Notes: generated by a model not told the origin, from the letters alone. A stretch of 64,000 nucleotides of DNA from Datnioides undecimradiatus (GCA_008933995.1 WARS01002855.1:280001-344000), one strand, 5' to 3'. Numbered from the stretch's first letter, positions 35,893 to 48,723 are shown. Numbers and translations are program-made.

Positions 35893-36890
35893 TTTGTTGG
35901 AACGTTTCTTTCAAATTAGACTCTAAAGTGATTAAACGAACACAATGACTCATGATTCTTGGTCAATAACCACTGAAGAAGCAGGTATTGCTCATCTTCT
36001 TTACCTAAAGCAGCTGATATTGGTCACAACCCGTGTCTGCAGCTGCACCCGTATCTACTGTTATTAACCCTCGATGGTGTCGATTGACTTTGTAAATACG
36101 CTGTGATGCAACGGCTGTGAAGCTGCCCCCGATCAATAACTGCTGCTCACACACTCATCGTGCTCAGTGTTTGTGTGACAGGAAGGTAGCTGAAGGTAAC
36201 GGGTTTGTTTTCCTTTGAAGAGAGAAGCATTTCAAAAGGCGTCCCGACGTCAGAGAACGGTCACAGAGGAAACAGAAAACACCTTAAATCACGTTTTTGT
36301 TAGATGGAGCAGGCATCAGATGTTTTTTTAATTGAGATTATAGTTTTTTTTAAGGTTTACTGATAAACTGTGATGGAAAAGTGTTTCAGACTCAAGTGTT
36401 TTGTTAGACCACAGTTTACTGCACCCGACTCGTTGCTTGGTTTGCTCAAGGACGGCGAACATAAACTGATGAGTGAGGTACGAGAGGCTCCTTCACTCTG
36501 CGGGCTGGGATGTTAATCGGTCGTGCTTCAGCTCGGAGAGACGCAGTTTCACTTATAGCACGTGTGACAGCATGTATGACGACCGCCTGCCGACGCCACC
36601 CGGGACAGATTCCCGTGCTTTTATTACACGAAGCGTTTACGGCTTCGTGGAAGACGTCCCTTCTGTAAAGTGTGTACTTCAAGCCATCTGTGGTGTGTCC
36701 TCTCCCAGCCTGCTGACCTTCACCAGTTGGTCATGAGACACACTATATACGGAGCAGTCGGCACAGCATAAATAACTAGGAAATGGCTGCGACTGTGATT
36801 TACGCGCTGTAAAACACCAAACACAGACATGTTTACCACAGATGATTCTTAAACGCGACCAAATATCGATATTTACACCCCGTTACGCGT
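34053..36890. other. Non-coding DNA
   Basis: Two short CA runs (about 34514-34534 and 34636-34650) and a CTT microsatellite lie here. No recognised gene or RNA. Confidence 0.45.
35859..35891. repeat. (CTT)n microsatellite
   Basis: Eleven CTT units. Confidence 0.97.
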
Positions 36891-36899
36891 CTCCACTTC

Positions 36900-37180
36900 C
36901 TCCCGCGGTTACAAAAATGAAGCCAAAACGCCGTGCACGGTGGTGGCGCCATCTCACCTTGGTGATGTCATTTGGAGCTAAAGGCTAGCAGAGGGTGGAG
37001 CCGCGGTATCGAGGTTTTAATCCATGCACCCTCCGGACCAATTTGCACAAACGTGAGCGCGATAAGAGCGAGCTAAGTGACGGGGCTGATGAGCAGTACC
37101 GCCGCCAGCCACCGGGGGGGCGATCCAGATGATTTGGCTTCGCTTTCCAGGAGCCAAAAAGCTCAACATGTGCCTATGAA
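36900..37180 (+). repeat. Dispersed fish repeat
   Basis: AAAATGAAGCCAAAACGCCG, TGGCGCCATCTCACCTTGGT, GATGTCATTTGGAGC and, at the far end, GATCCAGATGATTTGGCTTC then GCTTTCCAGGAGCC follow the order of an abundant non-coding fish repeat that I recognise from memory. The terminal repeats are not visible, so its class is open. Confidence 0.45.
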
Positions 37181-37239
37181 ACGTAGCGTAGTACGAGCCT
37201 GAAGGAGCAGGAGTTGGATACATTCACATGTGCTGAGGA

Positions 37240-37620
37240 AGGTTATGATGGAGAGCTGGAACAGAAACCCTTCGATCAGCCGGGTCCAAACCGAAACCCC
37301 GTTGTGTTTTATCAGCTGCCGAATCGAAGCTGACATCCACTTTCACCGTGAGGTCACAGATTATCTCCTCTCGGCGACGTTTCGCTATTGACAAGACAAA
37401 AGAGGAAGGCCGGTGTCGCTCTTCATCACGGCGGCTGATAACCGCCGCCGCGTCGCTGGTGTTCAAGCGCTGAGGAGCAGGAGTAAGAAACACAATCCAT
37501 CAACCGGCAGCTAACTGACACTTCCCTTATTCTGTTGACGCTTCTATAGATCAGAGCTGCACGGGCGTTGATCTGGTGAATAAGCGCGTTAGCGATGGCG
37601 GTATTCTTGGAGCTGCTCCC
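37240..37620. promoter_or_regulatory. CpG-rich stretch
   Basis: CpGs are frequent, especially at 37370-37460 (GCGACG, CGGCGG, CCGCCGCCGCGTCG). At 37595 an ATG in good context (TAGCGATGG) is followed 28 bases later by GTGAGT. A promoter with a short first exon is possible, but no second exon supports it. Confidence 0.25.
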
Positions 37621-40600
37621 GTGGTGAGTTTAAAGTGATTATGAAGGATCTCCGGGCAGACTTTGACGCGGATCTGCCCGTGTTTGGCTTGGCCGGGGAC
37701 TTATTTCGGCCTCATTCTGCTGCCTCTCTGAGCGCTGACATGCTGTTTTCACAAATGGCTTTCTGTCACTGATTCCTCAGCCAAGTCCGTCCGGGGGAAG
37801 GCAGTCACACGCAGGAGAAACGCCCAGATGGACGTTAAAACAACCGTTAATAGTTTGATCCAAAGTCGCGCGTGCGAGGACGTTTAACCTCTGAATAATT
37901 ACTCGACATCCCATCGGGGTTTTAAAGTTAAACACCCAATAAAGAGATTTGATGTGAAGTCACTCTTATCTGACAGAAGGGATTCCTCCTGCACTTTAAA
38001 TAATTAAAAACTAGAATAATGCGCCGGGGTTTTTAAGCAGCTCAGGCACTCGTTAACCAAATTTAACAAACTCCGGAGGCCGGAACAATCTTATATTGAG
38101 TTACCGGAACTATACAAACACTTGTGATGCAACGCCATGCAACCCGACAGCTCTGTGATGGATGCTTCCTCGTTTCAGACGCTCAGCGTTTGTTTTGACG
38201 ACTTAAAGACTTTGAATCAATTCTGTAGACGCTTTCATATTTGACGGAAACACCACTAACGTACGGCTTCTGACGTCCGTCTGAAAGGGGGCCACTTTCA
38301 TTTCCAGGGACTCTGCGGGAGTCTTGGGCGTTTATCGGCCCCAAATCCAATCGGCACCGATGGAAACTAGCTGGTCGACGCGTGTTGATGTTCTCGATGT
38401 CACCACAACCCAAATGTGACGCCGTAGTCAAAGTCAAACACGTCTTCTGGCGATGCGAAAGCCGTGAGACACCTGTTAATCGCTGGTTTACCTTTGTCTA
38501 CAACGTTAAAACCTTTGAGGAAATGAGCCGACTACTCCCTTTACACAGTTTATTGCCTCAGGACACATTTTCCTGATGAGTTCATGGTCTCAGGTCTTCT
38601 TCAGCGCTGCGTGATGTTCATTTTGTAAGTTGTGGTACCAAAGGGCGTGGCTACCTCAAAGTTTCAAAACCATGGTAACGTCCATTATTTACATGCTGTC
38701 TGGTTGTTGACCACAAGGATGAAACAGGAAGTTGCCAGTCTCATTCATTGGGAAAACTCCACAAGGTTCCTTAACCAGCGAGCAGGAGGCTCGGTTCACG
38801 TCTTGCAGTCTTGAATTTATGCTTTTGCTGCCAGTGAACCTGGCAACTGGCCTTCTGTTTGACTCCAAATGTGATTACTTCTCCCACAGAAGCAGCTGCG
38901 TAAGCAAATCTCGAATGTGCAGCGTTTAGAGACGAACGTTTGAGGAGTTTCCCCCCCCGAAATGGAAGCAGAGAAACAAATGTATTTCCGTGAAGCAGGA
39001 CTTGAAATCCAGGCTGCGGATGTATTTACAGAGGCCTTTAAAGTGAAAAAAATGCAAATGCTGTTTTAATTTTTGACTCCGTAATCCTCCGTATGGATTG
39101 AAAGAGCCTTTAAAATAGGCCAGGAAAGGCATTCATGTTCTCGGTGGCACAGTTCCAATGTAATTCATTTCCCCTTTAGTTGAATAGATTGTTTTGACTT
39201 TCACTTTGCTGTCTAAATATTCAAGATGATAAATGTGCAGCTTCAGGATTAGCTTATGGTAATGTGATGCTTTTATTCATTAGGCGCAGACAGCACACAC
39301 ACATCCATACCCTCCACGTTCTCCAGATGATTTATTCGAGCCCGGTTTCTGTTTCGCAGCAGAGGATTCAGATCAGGCTGTGAGTTGCGCTTCCTGAAAG
39401 CAGCACGTCGCCCGCCTGGCGAGGCGGCTGATAGGTCGCTTTTGGTTTGGAGCGCTGGCGAACGTGTTTGTGTGTGTTCTGTCTTTTAAAAGGCAACATC
39501 AGACCAAAGCAGCCAATGTTTCATCACACCTTTACCTAACTTTTCATGCTCGTGGGGACTGATGCCCACGCCGAATGGGTCCCATCACTGGAGTCAAGGT
39601 AGGCTGGGTCTGGAAACTACAAGATGATGCAGATTAAGCTTGTAAAACTGTCTCTGTTGGTCTCAATAACTCAACAACCACATCAATAAACATCTAAATA
39701 TCAGGTCGGACCCAAGCTGCCTTTAAAGAGCTCGATTAAAACCTGAACTCTCACCACCACGTATGCTTTTGCAGAGTTAAACTGCAGTTTTTTGTGTTTT
39801 TTTAAAAAAATATCTTCACAGATTTTCGCTCCGCTGACATTTAACAAACCCCGCGGACACCCTGTCACCGCCGGCAGTAACGTCGGAGCTGCTCCGTACC
39901 TCAGACTTTCCCCCGCCGTAAGGACGCAGTCGATTCTCATGATGCTAATTTCTTCTTCACTTCATCTCAGTCCACCGAGGGGCGAACTGACAAGCTCCTA
40001 AATGTCACACACAGTGCTGGCAGGGCCCGGAGGTTGAGTGGAGTGGGGTGGGGGACCATGTGCACTTGTTTGACACAGTGACAGTAGAAAAACTAAACGA
40101 ATATGAGGTGAACGATAGGAGCCTCGACCTGATCGAGCCTCGGGGAGCGGGAGTCTGACCCGGTCTGATGGTTTCAGTCTGTTAAACGTCGTGTCGTTCA
40201 GTCTGTGAGGTTCAATGAATTCTTCATGAAACGTCGGACCTTCACCTCCTTGGTGAACCCAGCGGCTCCTCAGCCCGACTCGCCTGGACTTCTTAGATTC
40301 TCTCAGACTGAAATTCATCAATCAGGGCTTCTACGTATTTAAAGAGCATCTTGAAATATCCTTAATAATCTCTTGGTGGACCAGGTCTGGACTGTGGCCC
40401 CTACTTCACTCAGTCTCAAAGTGAAGACAGGAAGTGCAGCGTCTTGCCTGCATATCACACTATCATCAAATGAGCCGATTCACGTTCATTGATTCATTGT
40501 CTTTGTCTTTTTAAACCGCTCAAATAAAGGTTTCCTGATCCTGAACCGCCTCGGTTAAAGTTCGGTTTGAGGACGGAAACGACTGATTGTTGCCTCAGTA

Positions 40601-41585
40601 AAACGAGACCAAGGCTGCAGGAACCTGAGAACTTCACGTCAAACATCTTAACCGTGCTGGACGGCTACATGAGCTCAACGATCCTCATGCTGAGTCCAAA
40701 CCTGCTCGTGAAAACCTGTCTTTTGTAGTTAATTGTGCACAAAATACAATCAATCAGTCTGTCGTTTGGCCTCGATGCCTTTCTGCTTTAACAACACATC
40801 AATCTGAAACAATTAAAATGAAAATATCTACTTCTAGCTTTCAACCAGACTACTTTGCAAATGTGTATTTGTGTAAACTCAAAGTTCATTTTGGATTATC
40901 CAAACGAAACAACTCATTTATATCGTTTTTAGACCAAAATTAGCACGTGCAGGCTTTTTAAACGCGTGTAAACCTCCTTTCACGTTGTCAGAAGATGCAT
41001 TTGTCTTTCTGTGTTACGACAGTAGAGAGTAATATGTCAACATGGCCGCCCTGCCAGTGCTGCATCGTCCCCTCGTGGTAGCACTGGAAAGCGGTTTGAA
41101 AGTTAGTGCGTCTGCCTGGACGCTGCTTTAACGTCACTCTGAATCTGAACCGGAGCTGATAAAGTCCGGTGAGTACTGCAGAGTCGTTTCAGTCCCGACT
41201 GTGCAGAATCCCGGGCGCCAGAGCAAATTAAACACGAGCTGCGCAGCCTCTGATCCTGTTCCCAGGCTCCACAGTCGCAGCTGCGCTCCTCTGACGTCAC
41301 ACCCAGATGTTTCAGGGAGGGAACAACCCTGGAAACACCCTCAGCCTGGCCAATCATACGTCTCCCTAATGGCTTCTGTTGTGACCATCCATAAACCCCG
41401 GGGCTTCGATCTGCGCGCAGGTCACAGGAGCAGCGTTCCCCAGACCTCCTCCTCCGCCGACCACAGATGCATCATCATCATCTGTGCGAGCGTTACGGCG
41501 CCCGCATTATGCAGGAGGTTATTACGAAACTGTCCCGCAGGTCAGAGGGAAGGGCGCGCGCATGCGTCAGAGAACTGAAGGCGTA
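37621..41585. other. Non-coding DNA
   Basis: No recognised gene or repeat family. A C run lies at 38951-38958. AT-rich sequence at 39040-39300 could be conserved non-coding DNA, which the sequence alone cannot show. Confidence 0.45.
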
Positions 41586-41602
41586 ACACACACACACACA
41601 CA
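41586..41602. repeat. Short (AC)n run
   Basis: AC dinucleotides, 17 bases. Confidence 0.9.
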
Positions 41603-41657
41603 GATATTATAGACATCACCCAACCTGCAGCCTCTAATCAGAGTAATGATCGTGTCC

Positions 41658-41658
<1 letters not shown>

Positions 41659-41699
<41 letters not shown>
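41659..41699. repeat. (AC)n microsatellite
   Basis: Uninterrupted AC run, 41 bases. Confidence 0.97.
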
Positions 41700-41700
<1 letters not shown>

Positions 41701-42365
41701 CAGCGCTGCCCCTCCTGGTTTTTTCGCCGTGGCCGTGCTGCGTTTCTCAAAAACCTCGCCGTCTGTTTGTTTACTCGCACGTTTGCTTCAGCTGTGGCGG
41801 CGAGAGAAACGCACACACACTTTCAGCGCAAACACACACTGTGTCTCTCTCTCTGCATACGGTCGCTTTTACTGTGTGTGTGTGCGTTGCGAATTATTGA
41901 ACGTGGCTCTAAATTATTAGTGTGTGTGTTAATTATATTATTATTTTTATGTGCAAAACATAGTTTATTGGTAAACTGACTCATAAAAATGTTGTTTTCT
42001 TAATTATCCAATAACAAAATGTGACACGAGTACTTTTACTTTTGATTCTTTACAGTTTTATTTTGTTATTTTGACCCAAGTGAAACCTCGATCCTCCGCG
42101 AAGGACACGCCGCTCTAATTAAACAACAATTAACGAGTCGGTTAAGAGTTATGGGACTTATTAAGTAACTTTTAATTGCGTCCTATGTAAATAAAACGAT
42201 TGCGCGTGTGTGATTTTGCCCGAACTGTTGTGTCTGCATACCTTTGTCAACATGTCAACACCTTTGCCTCTCCGCTTCATTAGCACCTGAGCCATCGGGC
42301 TCTGTAGAGCCCAGAGGTCGAGTCCCGGCGTCCAATTAACAACGGCAGCAGGAGCGTCCCGAAGA

Positions 42366-42378
42366 ACCAAGATGGCCG
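42366..42378 (+). promoter_or_regulatory. YY1-like motif with Kozak-context ATG
   Basis: CCAAGATGGCCGC fits the YY1 consensus AAGATGGCSGC, found just downstream of many vertebrate start sites. The ATG opens a 108-codon frame, but that frame runs straight into the CA microsatellite (His-Thr repeat), so I do not call it a gene. Confidence 0.3.
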
Positions 42379-42456
42379 CCGGCTGCGGCTCATCTTTTCT
42401 ATATTTACCCCGAGAAAACAACATGTACCGCAGCAGCTGGGGAAGGAACAAGTGTT

Positions 42457-42458
<2 letters not shown>

Positions 42459-42498
<40 letters not shown>
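42459..42498. repeat. (AC)n microsatellite
   Basis: Uninterrupted AC run, 40 bases. Confidence 0.97.
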
Positions 42499-42500
<2 letters not shown>

Positions 42501-42997
42501 GCGCCAACCTCCCTGTCTGTCTCTCAAACACACACATTAACACTGATGGGCTGCTGGAAGATAAAAGGCTCAGGATCATTTCATACACTCCACTGTCCTG
42601 GTTTGAGTCGGGTAAACACGGACGAAAAGTGCGTTTTTTCACCTTTCAGAGCTAAAATTACAGCGGCGAGTCTCTTCACAGCGCCGGGAAAACGCTAAAA
42701 ATAGACTCCAACGCCGACAATTACTGGAATCTTAAAAACTAATGGTTTTGGAGTACCCCACGATCGCGTAAGTGATAACGGCGATGCGGCTTCCATGCAA
42801 ATGTCGTCTGATGAGAAGGGTTTTTTGGGTAATTACATGCGGAGCAGCGCCGTTCAGACAACAGAGGAAGGTAATAATTTGTGTAGATACAAATGATCTC
42901 AGATTAAGCTAATTGGCCAAAGAGTTTTCTCTTTTTGAGAGCTGAATCTGAAGCCGTCATTATCTTCAGTGGGAGAATGTGGATTGAATATGTTAAA

Positions 42998-43018
42998 GGA
43001 GGAGGAGGAGGAGGAGGA
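42998..43018. repeat. (GGA)n microsatellite
   Basis: Seven GGA units. Confidence 0.95.
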
Positions 43019-43379
43019 AGCGGAGAGAAGAAGTTTGCAGACTCGACTGAAGAACAAACCCCGGCGGTAATTATCATCCATCCCCCTCCGGGCGCGAGAA
43101 GGCGGCGGCGGCAAGCATGAAAAGTTTTGCTGTTGCCACAGAGAGGAGGAGATGTTACAAAATGTGAGTTTTAGCAACTGCGGATTGAAACTCAGCATTC
43201 AGAGCGGGACGCGTGCGGCGTTTACGGCGGCGTGGCGGAGAATAACAAGACCAACAGAGGAAAGGGTGAAGTGATGAGGAGAGAGAGGGGGGAAGGCTCA
43301 GTTCATATGCAGCTGCTACTTAAAAAACTAGTCTCTTGCACTCAAAACACACTCTCAGTGAATATATCAGAGAAGATTC

Positions 43380-43480
43380 TTCACTTTCAACTTGCAGCGT
43401 GCAGTAAAGACACCAAAGTCCAGCTCTGCATGCAGGCGATGCACCGGTCCTCCCTATTAGAGCCAGCGTAGAGCTGCTGT
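43380..43480 (+). repeat. Unclassified dispersed repeat, copy 2
   Basis: Aligns with the copy at 27225-27320 in the same orientation. The best block is 43427-43477. No termini could be defined. Confidence 0.5.
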
Positions 43481-44309
43481 GTCCAGACACCAGATCTAAA
43501 AAGACGTGTGTGTGAAGGAGGTTGGGCTCAAACAGACGCCGAATTGTTTTAAAGTGCACCTTTAACTCAGGAGACGTAACATATTTAACTTGCATCCTGC
43601 AGCAGCAGCGCGACTTAATGCACTTGTTTTCAGCCAAACTGTCTTTTCAAGTCTTACAGCTGATCCAGAGTCAGTTTGTGAAGCTGCTGACACACAAACA
43701 CAAGTTACTTTTCAGGTGCACCGACAGACGGGTCATTGAGTTGTTGAATTCAGCTCTAAGTTTGCAACATTCAGACAAGTGAGTGAGTCAGAGTGAAACT
43801 GCAGCAGTTTAAAGTATATTTCATGCATCACCTTAAACGCAGCGCAGTAAACACTTTGATACTGATACTCGATGCAGTGCCTTCACGCGTAACACTCGTT
43901 CAGTCGCTGTTTTGCTAATTTTACTCCAGCAGCAGATCTGAGCGCCTCCTCCTTTGCTTCATTTAATTATCTGACTATGCAGAAAAGCCAAACTCCTCAG
44001 ACCTCGGCGTTGTGTCTCCAGCTGCAGGTTAATAAGCTGCCAAAAAAGTTTTCTTCACAGTGGCTGATAAACAAAGAGCAAAGGGCTCCGAGCAGTTTCT
44101 GCAGTCAGCATTAAAGCAGGGGCTGCGCTAATGACTGTTTGAATAACAGGCCAATTAAGCGATTAATAGAGTAATTGTTTAGGCTCATATTCATTTTACA
44201 TCAGTGCAAAGTCCATAATTCATCTTTATTTGTGATCTTGTGCTCACTTCGGGCTCAGTGTGTTACAGGTTTGATCACTTCTTTACCTCAGTGGCAGATT
44301 TAAGAGGGC

Positions 44310-44685
44310 TGAAAGATGAGTGATGGAGAGGATGAATGGAGGAAGAGGAGAGGAGACGGAGGGGTGAGGGCGAGGAAAGGAGACGCGTGCGGGAGAGGAG
44401 GAGAGAGGGAGGAAGGCAGGGCATCCATGGGGAGGGATGGGGAGAGAGGGGGGCGGACAGGGATGCGGGAAAACCGAGGACCAGGCCCATGGAGAGAGAC
44501 GACGAGCGACGGGGAGAGGAGAACAACTGGGGAGTGTTGAGGTAAAGGTGGGGGGTAAAGCATCCCACGGCGGGCAACTTAGTTTAGCATTCAACACGTG
44601 TCGCGAGGAAGTGATGAGGAGAGAGAGGGATGGAGGGAGGGAGGAGAGGGAGAGAGAGGGAGGTAGAGAGACGTTGCTAGGTGAC
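44310..44685 (+). repeat. Polypurine (GA-rich) tract
   Basis: The plus strand is almost all G and A at about 44310-44530 and again at 44607-44685, with GGAGAGGAG-type phrases. It gives Arg/Gly/Glu-rich frames on one strand and Ser/Pro/Leu-rich frames on the other, all spurious. It lies immediately upstream of the CpG island at 44.8 kb. Confidence 0.85.
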
Positions 44686-44799
44686 AGAGCGTACATACTG
44701 AATTTTAACAAAATAAGGGGAGAGGAGCGAGTGAGTGAGAGGGATAGAGAGGTAGCAGTCAGCAACATGTAGCCTCGCCGAGTGGAGGAAAAGGTCGAA

Positions 44800-45610
44800 A
44801 CTGTGCGCGCGCGTGATTATCTGCTTTTTGTCGCGAGGGGGGGGGTCGGCGGTCGGTGGTGGTTGACATGTTTTCGTCTCATCCCGAGGACATTATCCCG
44901 CAACATTAGAATCGATCAGGCTCTATGTGCCGCAGGAAACGTCCAGCGGAGGGATGGACGGATGGATTGTGGTGCACGGAGAGAAGACGCGGAGAGCTGA
45001 CGGAGAAGACGCGGAAGAGCGCCGGGCTCCTGGAAACAGTGAGTACATTCTTTGCGTGTCTCGTTTTGGACCTTTTACGCTGAAGGTGAAAATGTTGCGC
45101 CGCGTCTCAGACAACTGTCTCCGGCTTTGCCCTTCACATCCCGGCTGCTGGATGCGGGGTGCTGCTGCATTTTCTCCGGAGCTCGCTGTGCATGTACGTG
45201 CATCCCGGGCTGCTCGCCCCGGCTCGCGCTGTTGACGGACAGGACGCAGCCGGCCGGTGCGCGAGGCTTTGACCCTTCTGTCATTGATGCGCGTGCGTGT
45301 CGATATGGCCGGGTATGGCTATGTCTGTCACCCCAGACGCGCGCACACATGTACGGACCGGTGCGCAATCCCCCTCCGTCCCTCCTCTGTCGTCCCATCC
45401 CTCACGCATGAAGTCGGTGCACAACTTACAGCCGGTGACGGACAGATGCGGGCAGCTGCGATTCAGATGTGACATTTCTGAAAACCCGCATACATGCCTC
45501 CCCGCGCGCCTGCGATCTCAGCGTACATGCATTTGCATTCTGCAATTTCCCAACCGGTTGTTGCGCATATGTGCGTTATGCCCTCTCCAGCGGCCGCTTT
45601 GACCGCGCCG
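44800..45610 (+). promoter_or_regulatory. CpG island, candidate promoter reading rightwards
   Basis: CpGs are dense across about 800 bases (for example GTGCGCGCGCGTG at 44800, GACGCGG repeats at 44986-45015, CGGCCGGTGCGCG at 45250). Together with the upstream GA tract and a good splice donor at 45039, this is the window's best candidate promoter. The gene it would serve cannot be named. Confidence 0.5.
44930..45038 (+). other. Candidate untranslated first exon
   Basis: Purine- and CpG-rich sequence ends at GGAAACA followed by GTGAGTA (donor GT at 45039-45040), a near-consensus donor. ATGs at 44955 and 44963 lie inside but open no recognisable protein. The left limit is a guess because the transcription start cannot be read from sequence. 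No acceptor-bounded coding exon with familiar protein was found downstream. Confidence 0.35.
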
Positions 45611-48420
45611 AGGGGACTCACAGCTCTCCTACCCTCCCTCCTCCTACTCTCCCCCAAAACCTCCCTCGTCCTCCTCTCTCCTCCTCTTCTTTCTCCCCCT
45701 TTCAGTATTATTAGCTGTAGGGCAGCTATCAGATCCAGGATCAGTCCTCCGTGTGTGTGTGTGCGCACATCAGCAGCTGGTGCACCAGCAAGCGGCGGGC
45801 TGTGTGTGTGAAGATCACTCCCCAGGACAGACGGGGGAAATTGGGATTCAGTGCTAGGAGTGTGCGCCCCTCCGTCCTCCTCCTGCACCTCCTCCCCTGC
45901 CACCACCACAGCGCACAAACACAATTCCTCAAAGCTTGATGCAAAATAGAACACTGCTCTCACTGATGATGATGATGATGTAGTTTCAGTTCCAGTGTGT
46001 GTGTGTGTGCTTTCCAGTCATGTCGTGTAAACACACTCTTCATGCAGCAGCCTGTATGAGTGTCTTTGCTGAGATATGGTCGAGCCTGTAATGGAGTTGC
46101 ATGGCGGAGCGGAGCCGGAGCCGCCGGTCAGCGTGACATTAGCAGGAGAGACTCCTGTTTTCTTGCCTTCCTCACCTGTTAAGTGCCTCGGATGCATGAA
46201 ACAACAAGTTCAGGCTGCAGAGATGGGTTCCTTGCTCGTATTTCGTCCACTAAAAGCAAACTGAGGTGCCACCTGCTCTGATATCTGACATCTAACGTCT
46301 CTGAAATAGGAAAACAGAAGCAGGAGCTGGACAGTGGCTCTATAGGGGCTCTACTGAGGCTGACAGTAACCATGCCAACACTATATATTGTTCTGTGTCG
46401 ATTGACATTTTAGACATGTTTTTGTGACCTCGTGCCACGAGTAGTAGAAGGAAAAAGCACATCTTGGCTGCACTGTCTTCCTGCTTCCACCATTTTGAGG
46501 CCACGGACTGCTGAGGCAGCAGAGTTTTCACGATGCTGTATCCGAGGCCGGCGGACAGTTTGGCTCGATCCGAGCGTTTTATCTCCTGTTAGACGTTTGA
46601 GCGGGTCCAGGCGTGATGGATAAAGATGGTGGCTTCCTGGCTGAGAGCCTCAAAGGCTGCGAGGCTTATTCCGTATTCACTCTCACTTCCCTCGCCTTTT
46701 GAGGCCGTTCATACTGCTGTGGCATAATGTGGGCCTCGGGTCATCCACGCCGCCTTTCGACGAAGGTGATGTGGATGTGGCCGCCTTTTATTTCCTCCAT
46801 GTTGGGGCCTTAAAATGGAGGAAAGGGATAAATGATGTCGACCTGAGCTGCAGCCAGACTCGCCGTGGCTTTGACTGAGATAGTCTGACGGGAGGAGAGG
46901 TGATGCAGACCTGAAGCTGAGGTGTGTTGATGGTTTGTGAAACTGCTGATGAGCAAGATGCTGAATCGGTTTGCTCAATCCGTCGGTGCCAGACCTGGAA
47001 ACACCCCCGTTTTCCACAGGTTTGGCCTGGATTTGAAGGGGATCTCCAGTAATTTGCCTTTACTACATTTGTCTGACGTCAGCAGAGTTGCCAGACCAGC
47101 TATGAAACACAATCAAAACCCATTACATACTGTACAAATTCAGCCCATCTGTTTCTGCAAAACCTGGCAACCCACAACCCGATTCAAGAGGCTGTGCACG
47201 TCCCTTACCAAGTCATGGCATTTGTGAATGAGTGCGCCCATTCAAAATGATGCAATGATGCTTAAAATGATGCAAAACTCAAGGTTGAAGCCTTCCTGCA
47301 CAGAAAGCAGAGATCTGTGACGCATTAGAGGACAAAACCCGAATAAATGAGCAGATTTACATCCGGTGCAGCTTGCAGCGCGCTCCGTAAAGCGGGGCAG
47401 ATTGTAGAGGTTTGTGGAGGCCGGCCAAGTTTAATGCATGTGACCGGAGTTCGCCTCCCGTCGCTGACCTGCAATTAATGTCCAGATTTTTATGAACCAC
47501 GGCCTTATTTTATGGTCGAGATGAAATAAAAATGCCTTTCTGACCTTTTTAGATCAAATCTCATGTCCCGATCTGCACCAGTTCAACAACTAACGCCCCA
47601 AAAGCCCAGCTGCTTTACATTCGTATGTGAGAATGTGTCACGACACTGAAGCTACAAACTCTTGAAAGGCTGTTTTACCTGGACGTCACCTGTATCAGTC
47701 ATTTTCAGCTTTTCATTGCTTTTCTGTGTTTACCCAGCGATGTGTTCCCATGCATTGCCGCTCTGAACTTGCGGTTGCTTGTTAACGCCCGTTGGCGTTT
47801 ACGAATTTCCGGCCGCGACTGTCTGCTCTCCCCACATTAATTGAGGTGCTTTTTATAGTCGGGTTGCAGCAGAAAGCAGCTGCGCTTCTGTTTCCTGAGG
47901 GAATCAGAACCAGCGCGATTGTTTTCTTCCTTCCACATCAGAAGACATTTGTGTAAAGCCGAACCTTTCTCAACTTCTCAACGTTGCGCCCACTGGGCAA
48001 CGTCTGGAGTCGCGAGTATTGTGGAGCGGCGTCGTGTTACTTTGGGGTTTCCACCAGCATCCCGGCGCCAAATGAGGGATTATCTTTTGAAAGAATGATG
48101 TTTATCCCTGAAGAATCTATGCCAAGGAGCGCTGAAGCTGCTCTGGAGGTTCAAACACCTCGCTAAGACACTTCATATTGGTTTGTCCATTATTTTTGTC
48201 CCTGCTTTGTATATCCTATTCTCTAAATATGCTGCTCTAAGAGAACAAAAACCTTTCATCAGCTTCTCTCATTGGGGGTTTAGAGACGATGCAGTCGGTA
48301 GCTGCAGACAGATTACCTCAAAGGATGAATATAAGAGAGCAGGGAATCGCAGTCACGGCTGAGACAAGACGGAGACAAATCAGGTCTGAGGCTGAAACCT
48401 TCAGATGTAACTGCGAGATC
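45611..48420. other. Non-coding DNA
   Basis: Pyrimidine-rich DNA at 45615-45705, a GAT triplet run at 45964-45979 and a GT run at about 45996-46010 lie here. No coding sequence was recognised. If the 44.8-kb promoter is real, this would be its first intron. Confidence 0.4.
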
Positions 48421-48429
48421 ACGCTAGCT

Positions 48430-48530
48430 GCTCCGCATTGCCGAGCCACTAAATTCAGCAGGAGCAAATTAGCACAGTCATTCATTCCCACAGCGATCAG
48501 GCTTTTCACAACGCTGCTGCGCCCGGAGCA
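48430..48530 (+). pseudogene. Possible LINE reverse-transcriptase C-terminal relic
   Basis: Inside a 144-codon frame (48289-48723) the residues KFSRSKLAQSFIPTAIRLF resemble the 'R..SFIPxAIRLLN' ending common in proteins of L2- and related LINEs. It is not followed by the expected stop and the rest of the frame is unfamiliar. The match is short and may be chance. Confidence 0.25.
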
Positions 48531-48723
48531 CGAGATTTACAGTAGATGTCCACAGGCGGCGGAGCAGCGGCGCCTTTTCAAACCGAACAGGAGCGCCGGA
48601 GACCGCTGCCCCTCAAACGGCTCCGCTCCTGGATACCGAACAGTTGCCTCTAAATTCATTTACGAGGGTGTTTTCGGGGAGAAGCTGCAAGTTTTTACAC
48701 CAGGAGACCAACCATCACGTTAG

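Larger units (their letters stand above)
42500..44300. other. Non-coding DNA with one dispersed repeat
   Basis: A GGA triplet run lies at 42998-43018. A repeat copy at about 43380-43480 is related to 27225-27320. AT-rich DNA follows. No recognised gene. Confidence 0.45.

Noticed and set aside
42306-42334. Another tRNA-like phrase (GGTCGAGTCCC)
   Set aside because: No A box or acceptor stem at the required distance.
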